This document shows, in pieces, positions 6,294 through 11,483 of a stretch of DNA of 11,483 bases (the first letter of the stretch is position 1; each line of letters opens with the position of its first letter). The stretch is from contig JAFTBA010000180.1 in NCBI GenBank assembly GCA_017458545.1, positions 1-11,483 on the forward strand, given 5' to 3'. The notes beneath the pieces are model-generated. The model was not told the DNA's origin. It searched no databases and worked only from the letters and a program-made list of their open reading frames with translations. The position numbers were made by a program, and so were the translations under genes. This DNA is from Synergistaceae bacterium. Its GTDB lineage: Bacteria > Synergistota > Synergistia > Synergistales > Aminobacteriaceae.

Positions 6294-7588
6294 TACTCCT
6301 TGAAGAACCTCGCAAAAACTTCATCAACATATCTCAGGTAAAAATCATTCTCGAACAGTGCTTTAAGTCTTTCGGGGTCAACCTCTTTAAGTCTTTCGTC
6401 AGTCAGTAACAGGTCAAGGAATGCTACACCGCTTGAAGCAGTCTTCATAGCGTTCTCCTGAACTATAGCGTAAGCGTCCTCCCTAGAGAGTTTCAGCTCA
6501 TCGAGCAGGAACGTTAATACTCTCTGCGAGTAAACGAGGCCGTTAGTCTGGTTAATATTGTGTCTTACTCTGGTCTCGTCAACAACTAATCCCTTGAGTA
6601 TTCTGGTCATGCTTCTTGTCATGAAAGCTGCGATGTTGAAAGCGTCAGGCCATATTACTCTTTCTGTTGACGAATGGCTGATGTCTCTTTCATGCCAAAG
6701 TGCAATGTTCTCCATACCTGTAACGGCGTAACCTCTCAACAGCCTTGCCATTCCGCAAATGCGTTCACATTTAACGGGGTTGCGTTTGTGAGGCATTGCC
6801 GATGAACCTTTCTGACCGACTCCGAAAGGCTCAAATGCTTCGCGTACTTCTGTGCGCTGAAGGTTGCGGATTTCGAGAGCCATTCTCTCAAGCGTTGACC
6901 CGAAAACAGCGAGGGCATTAAGTACTGCGGCATGACGGTCGCGCTGTAATATCTGGTTCGAGACTTTAGCAGGTTCGAGTCCGAGAAGTTCGCACACTCT
7001 TGCTTCGAGCTTAGGCGAACTCATAGCGTAAGTTCCTACTGCGCCTGAAATTTTCCCTGCTGAAACGTCTTTACGGGAATATTCGAGTCTTCCTTTGTCC
7101 CTGAGTAATTCGGAGTGCCAGTTGAGGAATTTAAGCCCTAATGAAGTGGGTTCAGCGTGAATACCGTGAGTGCGTCCTATTGTGGGTAAGTGCTTATACT
7201 TCTTGGCCAAGTCTGCAACAACTTCATCGAGTTCATCGAGTGCCTTAATGATTATGTCGAGTGAGTCGCGTAACATTATTGAGCTTGCAGTATCGAGAAT
7301 ATCGCTTGAGGTCATTCCTAAATGAAGATACCTTCCGTTATCTCCGATATTTTCAGCGACGGCACTGACGAAAGCAACAACATCATGCTGAGTTTTCTTT
7401 TCGATTTCCTGAACGCGCTCAACTGTGAAACTTGCATGTGCAACAATGTCTTCGAGAGCTTCTTCAGGGATTCTTCCTTCCTCGCACCATGCCTGACACA
7501 CTGCGAGTTCAACATCAAGCATTACCTTGAGCCTGTTATACTCGTCCCATAAGGCTGAAATATCACGCTCTGAATATCTTTCTATCAT
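6293..7588 (-). CDS. purB: Adenylosuccinate lyase
   Basis: 431 residues, the length of the Bacillus/Thermotoga-type enzyme. It belongs to the fumarase/aspartase superfamily and shows the signature GSSAMPHKRNP at 261-271, which carries the catalytic Ser on the flexible loop, and the general acid His141 in GRTHGIHAEPTS. Also visible are the TQHDV segment with His68, MTSSDILDT (92-100), and LWHERDISHSSTERV. The enzyme removes fumarate twice in purine biosynthesis, from SAICAR and from adenylosuccinate. Shine-Dalgarno GGAG lies nine bases before the ATG (complement of 7598-7601). It is the first gene of a two-gene operon with miaB, driven by the promoter at 7628-7656. No other pur genes are in the window. 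Confidence 0.96.
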   Translation of the reverse strand: MIERYSERDISALWDEYNRLKVMLDVELAVCQAWCEEGRIPEEALEDIVAHASFTVERVQEIEKKTQHDVVAFVSAVAENIGDNGRYLHLGMTSSDILDTASSIMLRDSLDIIIKALDELDEVVADLAKKYKHLPTIGRTHGIHAEPTSLGLKFLNWHSELLRDKGRLEYSRKDVSAGKISGAVGTYAMSSPKLEARVCELLGLEPAKVSNQILQRDRHAAVLNALAVFGSTLERMALEIRNLQRTEVREAFEPFGVGQKGSSAMPHKRNPVKCERICGMARLLRGYAVTGMENIALWHERDISHSSTERVIWPDAFNIAAFMTRSMTRILKGLVVDETRVRHNINQTNGLVYSQRVLTFLLDELKLSREDAYAIVQENAMKTASSGVAFLDLLLTDERLKEVDPERLKALFENDFYLRYVDEVFARFFKE

Positions 7589-7609
7589 TGTAATTTTCTC
7601 CGTTGTTTG

Positions 7610-7682
7610 AATTTTAGTTACGTTGAAATTTTAGTTGCAGGTTAAAACTCAGTCAAGGCTACGTGTTTTAGTGATATTAGTG
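7610..7682. repeat. Repeated TTTTAGT motifs in the purB / yjbH-like divergent region
   Basis: The 10-mer AATTTTAGTT occurs at 7610-7619 and again at 7627-7636, one copy over the purB -10 box and one just downstream of its predicted start site. The core TTTTAGT returns at 7666-7672, and TTAGTG is repeated at 7668-7673 and 7677-7682 with a 9-base period. This could be a regulator-binding array between the divergent genes, or only AT-rich coincidence. Confidence 0.35.
7628..7656 (-). promoter_or_regulatory. sigma70-type promoter of purB-miaB
   Basis: Read on the minus strand, TTGACT (complement of 7651-7656) is followed after exactly 17 bases by TAAAAT (complement of 7628-7633). Each box differs from consensus at one position. 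Transcription should start near 7621, giving a leader of about 33 bases to the purB ATG. Confidence 0.75.
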
Positions 7683-7688
7683 TAAAAT
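7683..7688 (+). promoter_or_regulatory. Possible -10 box for the polysaccharide export genes
   Basis: TAAAAT lies 34 bases before the TTG start at 7722. No convincing -35 box is found at the right distance, so this is only a tentative pointer. Another AT-rich option is TATTAT at 7700-7705, also without a good -35. Confidence 0.2.
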
Positions 7689-7721
7689 AAGCAGAAATTT
7701 ATTATTAAGGGGCGTTTTATT

Positions 7722-9845
7722 TTGCGTAGGGTAATTTTTTTTATGCTCGTTTTAATCCTGACTGTTAATTTTTCCGGCAGCACCTCAGCTTCAACAGGAG
7801 GTAATACAGGTCTAACGGGTCTTTGGGAATATCCTAACGCTGAGATGCCTGAAGACGGTACAGGAAGATTCGGTTTCACTTACGATTCGCCCTACAATTT
7901 TTATTTTATTGACTTAGCATGGCTTCCCTGGCTCGAAATTAATGCGAGGCTTTCAACATTTGAAACAGTTATCACACATGACAGGCGTTATATGGATAAA
8001 GCTATTGACCTCAAATTTATGTTATGGCACAGCAAATCCCCTAATAATTGGATTATCCCTTCAATAGCTGTCGGAGTTGTTGATATGATGGGTACTGAGC
8101 TGATGAAAGCGTACTACGGTGCAGCGACATGGAGGTCAGGAAAATTTGCAGCAACAATCGGTTACGGTTCAGACAGGTTAAACGGATTCTACGGCGGTTT
8201 TGAATGGGATATTGCCGACTGGCTGACCTTTAAGGCTGAATATTCACCGCTTGATTACACGCGCGACAGGGCGGGCGGTAAACGTGTTCTCGACAAACTC
8301 CCCTCACAAAAATACAACGCAGGACTCGTCTTCAAGACTCCATGGGGTATGCAGGGTTCAGTGAGTTACCAGCGCGGAGATGAATGGGCATTCACCATAT
8401 CGCAGCGCATAAATTTGAGCGGTCCTTTCATAGGTAATGCTCCTAGACGTTACGGAACTCCCGGGAACTCAAGGGCAGTATCATGGGACGACATTGAATC
8501 GCAGGACTTAATACTCAGGATTAAATCGGGACTCAACAAATACGTCAGAGTCCGTGATGTTGAAATCAAACTTGAAGATTCCGAAGAGAACGGCCACAGA
8601 TTATTGATGTCCTATGAGAATTACGGTTACGCTTCACATGCTGAGGCAATGACGCGTGTACTTGTTCTGTTGTCGGCAGTAATGCCTGAAACTGACGGAG
8701 TTGTTCTTATCGCTAAGGACGCAGGTATTCCTATAGTTAAGGCTGAATTTCCCGGTTTATTGCTGTTTGATATTCGTGCGCGTTCACTGAGGGACGAGGA
8801 GAATATTATTCACAGTGCTGTTTTCTCATGGGCTGACTCTGACATAAAAGACCCTGATGCCGAAGTCCTTGCCTCAAAAGCAAGGCATGAGGTTAAGGCC
8901 ATGCTTGTTTACGAGCCGCGAATAGATCAGACATTAGATGATGATTACATGGACAGACTCAACATTGACGCTATATACAAGGGTCGTTATTCAAACGGCT
9001 GGCAGGCAATAGCAGATATACGTTTCCCTATATACAACAATGTTGACACCAGGGACAGCGACGGCATATGGTGGGAGAAGGACCTCAACAGCAAAATCCG
9101 ACTCCAGCAGGCAGCCCTCACTTACGCGAACAGAATCGGCAACAATCCGAGAGCATGGATATTCGGTGAGGGAGGTTACTTAAACGAGGAATGGTTCGGA
9201 GCAAATTTATGGGCAAGATATTACGGTTCATCGGGGCTCTGGTGGATAGGTGCGAGACTCGCAGCACTTCATGACAGAGACCCTTACACGTTCGCAGGTC
9301 TTACGCGCGGAAAATGGTTCTACAGGAACGGCAGCGCAAGCGATGAAGAGGATAAAGACGCATGGCGTTATGCTGAATGGTTACAGGCAGGATTGCACAT
9401 AGCAGATTTGAATCTTGATCTTCAGGCTGATTACGGTAAATTTGCTGACGAGGATAAAGGCTGGAAGTTATCGGCAACAAGACATTGGGACGACACAGCC
9501 GTAGGTTTCTGGTATATTAACACTGACATTCACGCTCCGGGAAAAGATTTCACGACTGCAGGAGTACATATGGAACTTCCTGCTGATAAATGGTTCGGTT
9601 CATGGTTCGGTAATTCAAGCTCACATATTTGGGAACAGGATACAATATTGCTGTCATCATGGCATGTTCAGACGGGGCGCGAGGGCGGTATGGTCAGGAC
9701 TCCCGAAAGATTTATGAGTCAGCTGAGACCTGTTCCGCTCAAAAAGAATGTCGAGAAATTATTGCGTGATTACTGCACATTTGACGATACAGGCAATGAA
9801 GGTGATAAAAACGTAACAGGTATATTGGGATATATATTTCATTAG
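7722..9845 (+). CDS. YjbH-family exopolysaccharide-associated outer-membrane protein
   Basis: 707 residues from a TTG start at 7722. TTG is preferred over ATG 7743 because AAGGGG (7707-7712) lies at a good distance and because only this start gives a proper signal peptide: MRR, a hydrophobic core to about residue 18, and a cleavage zone near SGSTSAS. The mature N-terminus (GNTGLTGLWEYPNAEMPEDG followed by RFGFTY) and the alternating aromatic beta-strand pattern over the whole length resemble YjbH (PF06082), a beta-barrel-type outer-membrane protein of the yjbEFGH exopolysaccharide operon. It is rich in Trp and Tyr (WWIGARLAALHD, GFWYINTDIHAPG), as expected of barrel strands, and has no lipobox Cys. 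The Wza-type gene follows after 43 bases in the same direction, so the two probably form one operon for polysaccharide secretion. Its exact mechanism in any organism is poorly known. Confidence 0.75.
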   Translation: MRRVIFFMLVLILTVNFSGSTSASTGGNTGLTGLWEYPNAEMPEDGTGRFGFTYDSPYNFYFIDLAWLPWLEINARLSTFETVITHDRRYMDKAIDLKFMLWHSKSPNNWIIPSIAVGVVDMMGTELMKAYYGAATWRSGKFAATIGYGSDRLNGFYGGFEWDIADWLTFKAEYSPLDYTRDRAGGKRVLDKLPSQKYNAGLVFKTPWGMQGSVSYQRGDEWAFTISQRINLSGPFIGNAPRRYGTPGNSRAVSWDDIESQDLILRIKSGLNKYVRVRDVEIKLEDSEENGHRLLMSYENYGYASHAEAMTRVLVLLSAVMPETDGVVLIAKDAGIPIVKAEFPGLLLFDIRARSLRDEENIIHSAVFSWADSDIKDPDAEVLASKARHEVKAMLVYEPRIDQTLDDDYMDRLNIDAIYKGRYSNGWQAIADIRFPIYNNVDTRDSDGIWWEKDLNSKIRLQQAALTYANRIGNNPRAWIFGEGGYLNEEWFGANLWARYYGSSGLWWIGARLAALHDRDPYTFAGLTRGKWFYRNGSASDEEDKDAWRYAEWLQAGLHIADLNLDLQADYGKFADEDKGWKLSATRHWDDTAVGFWYINTDIHAPGKDFTTAGVHMELPADKWFGSWFGNSSSHIWEQDTILLSSWHVQTGREGGMVRTPERFMSQLRPVPLKKNVEKLLRDYCTFDDTGNEGDKNVTGILGYIFH

Positions 9846-9888
9846 CAGCTTTACAGAGTGAACAAATAAAAATTTTCTTGAGGTGATA

Positions 9889-11483
9889 ATGTTGAAATTG
9901 AAGCAGAAACTGAATTTGATGAAACACTACAAAAAGTTACCGGTATTAACTGCGTGTCTTCTCTTACTGGTTTTAAGCCCGTTGGCACAGGCTGCAGACA
10001 TCGGGGATCTCGGAGGCCCTGCTGTATTAACAGCTCCTTCACCCGGCAACGCTATGCCCGAAATCCCGTCAACGCCTATAGCTCCTCCCACTCTCAATGT
10101 CCCTAACGTTCCTACAAGAGGCATTGACCTCTCAGGACTCGACTCAACCCGTCCGACTACGAGGACAGAGAACATTGACCTTACTCAGGGCGAGACTCCT
10201 TTGGGTCAGGAGAACGCCGAAGGCCAGAGCGGCCGGCAGAACATTAATGATGATTTAGGTTTTCAGAATATTGACGACAGGGACAGAATGACTGAGGAAG
10301 AGCTCAACAGCTATTTTGAGGCAATACTGTTATCGAGGACTGAGGGCAACCCTATGAGCGATTTGTTCAACAGGCTGCCGAGATACGGAATGTCATTCTT
10401 CCGCCGTCCTCCGTCAACATTTGCTCCTATGGAAACAGTACCGGTAACTCAGGGACACAGAATCAATGTCGGTGATGAGATGACATTAACTATCTGGGGA
10501 ATACCTGAGGAAGGTAATTTCAGGTTCTCCGTAAACAGGGACGGTATGGCAGCAGTTCCTCACATAGGAATGGTGAGGCTTGCAGGTTACACACTTGCTG
10601 AGGCTGAGAGGGTAATAAGCGCGAGACTGAGTCAATACTATTCTGGTTTCCAGATGAATCTGTCAATGGGACGTTTAAGCTCGATACTTGTTTACGTAAC
10701 AGGGAATGCTGCGAGGCCTGGAGCGTATACGATTTCGTCATTCTCGACTCTTGTGAACGCTCTTATAGCGTCCGGAGGGCCTTCAAGGAGCGGTACACTG
10801 AGGAACATTCAGCTCAAGCGCAACGGAAGAACTATAGCAGTGTTCGACATGTATGCGATGCTGTTACAGGGCGACAAGACTCAGGACGTGAGACTCGAAG
10901 CAGGGGACGTAATATATATTCCTTCAGTAGGGCCTCTCGTTGCAATAGCAGGACAGGTACAGAGGCAGGGAGTATATGAGCTTAACGGTCAGACTAGGGT
11001 ACAGGATTTGATGTACATTGCAGGAGGATTAAACGCAAGGACATATAAAGGGCGCGCCCAGTATTACAGAATATATGACAACACATATGCCAGTGCATTT
11101 GAAGGGGCATTGAGTGAAATTGAGAACACTGAACTCCGTGACGGCGACATCATCAGGCTCTATCCTGTTTACAATTTAGCGTCTACTGTCTTAATCACGG
11201 GGCCTGTAGTAAGGCCCGGAACATTTGCAATCGAGTCGGGCAAGACTAAACTGTCAGAAGTCATAAACAGGGCAGGAGGACTCACATCAACAGCGTCAGA
11301 CGTTGCTGAAATAACGAGGGTAACGCCTTCGCTTGAGGGCGGAGTGAACGAGCGTTTTACGGTTAATGTGTTTCGTGCGCTTGAAGGGGATATTGACAAC
11401 GATATACCGCTTGCGAACATGGATCAGATAACGATACTGATAATCCCTGAATGGAAGCAGCAAATCCGTGTAACTATCGCAGG
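9889..11483 (+). CDS. Wza-type polysaccharide biosynthesis/export protein with SLBB repeats, partial at right edge
   Basis: The frame is open from ATG 9889 to the window end (531 full codons). AGGTGA at 9881-9886 is a good Shine-Dalgarno. The signal peptide runs to about residue 35 (SPLAQA, then ADIG); a second in-frame ATG at 9919 would shorten its n-region. A long Pro/Thr/Asn-rich segment follows (about 40-125), then a Poly_export domain at about 188-270 (INVGDEMTLTIWG, then FSVNRDGMAAVPHIG). SLBB domains follow at about 268-345 (VTGNAARPGAYTI), 352-425 (IAGQVQRQGVYEL) and 434-520 (ITGPVVRPGTFAI), and the frame ends at VTIAG, which looks like the start of a fourth. Wza proteins form the outer-membrane/periplasmic exit channel for capsule or exopolysaccharide. 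The expected lipobox at the signal-peptide end is missing. Pairing with the YjbH-like gene supports a role in exopolysaccharide export. Confidence 0.85.
   Translation, partial: MLKLKQKLNLMKHYKKLPVLTACLLLLVLSPLAQAADIGDLGGPAVLTAPSPGNAMPEIPSTPIAPPTLNVPNVPTRGIDLSGLDSTRPTTRTENIDLTQGETPLGQENAEGQSGRQNINDDLGFQNIDDRDRMTEEELNSYFEAILLSRTEGNPMSDLFNRLPRYGMSFFRRPPSTFAPMETVPVTQGHRINVGDEMTLTIWGIPEEGNFRFSVNRDGMAAVPHIGMVRLAGYTLAEAERVISARLSQYYSGFQMNLSMGRLSSILVYVTGNAARPGAYTISSFSTLVNALIASGGPSRSGTLRNIQLKRNGRTIAVFDMYAMLLQGDKTQDVRLEAGDVIYIPSVGPLVAIAGQVQRQGVYELNGQTRVQDLMYIAGGLNARTYKGRAQYYRIYDNTYASAFEGALSEIENTELRDGDIIRLYPVYNLASTVLITGPVVRPGTFAIESGKTKLSEVINRAGGLTSTASDVAEITRVTPSLEGGVNERFTVNVFRALEGDIDNDIPLANMDQITILIIPEWKQQIRVTIA

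Noticed and set aside
9919..9960. Lipobox-like LTAC in the signal peptide of the Wza-type protein
   Set aside because: The Cys precedes the main hydrophobic core (LLLLVLSPL), so it is too early for lipoprotein processing; cleavage after AQA fits better.

Overview
The window reads as chromosomal DNA of an anaerobic, diderm (outer-membrane) bacterium. Several features fit Synergistota better than other phyla: a secreted flavinylated fumarate-reductase-like flavoprotein without haem, a YjbH/Wza-type exopolysaccharide export pair, moderate GC, and frequent AGG-Arg and TTA/CTC-Leu codons. This assignment is inference from gene content, not from a marker gene.

Layout. Positions 1-168 look like the right end of an IS200/IS605 (IS1341-type, tnpB-carrying) element, with an omega-RNA-like structured segment; any tnpB lies off the left edge. 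A regulatory stretch (169-371) leads into a large secreted flavoprotein (372-2879) with two FMN attachment domains and a FAD/fumarate-reductase-type catalytic domain. A strong bidirectional terminator (2899-2938) follows. Next is a tight plus-strand cobamide operon: a CobD-like threonine-phosphate decarboxylase (2968-3966), a 51-residue HicB-like orphan (3963-4118) and a CobQ/CbiP-like ATPase that has lost its glutamine amidotransferase domain (4121-4996). This operon converges on, and overlaps by 44 bp, the minus-strand purB-miaB operon (7588 down to 4953). purB-miaB starts from a good sigma70-type promoter at 7628-7656. In the opposite direction run a YjbH-family outer-membrane protein with a TTG start (7722-9845) and a Wza-type SLBB polysaccharide export protein (9889 to beyond the window).

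How the genes work together. The flavoprotein is probably a terminal reductase in the cell envelope, flavinylated by ApbE and acting on an organic acceptor. The cobamide genes make the aminopropanol-phosphate arm precursor and amidate the corrin ring. purB and miaB are housekeeping (purine synthesis, tRNA modification). The last two genes form the periplasmic/outer-membrane part of an exopolysaccharide export locus that continues to the right.

The most unusual items are the CobQ-like protein that keeps its ATPase domain and C-terminal tail but has no amidotransferase domain, the HicB-like orphan translationally coupled inside the cobamide operon, and the non-fumarate active site of the flavoprotein. 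No CRISPR array, tRNA or rRNA was seen.
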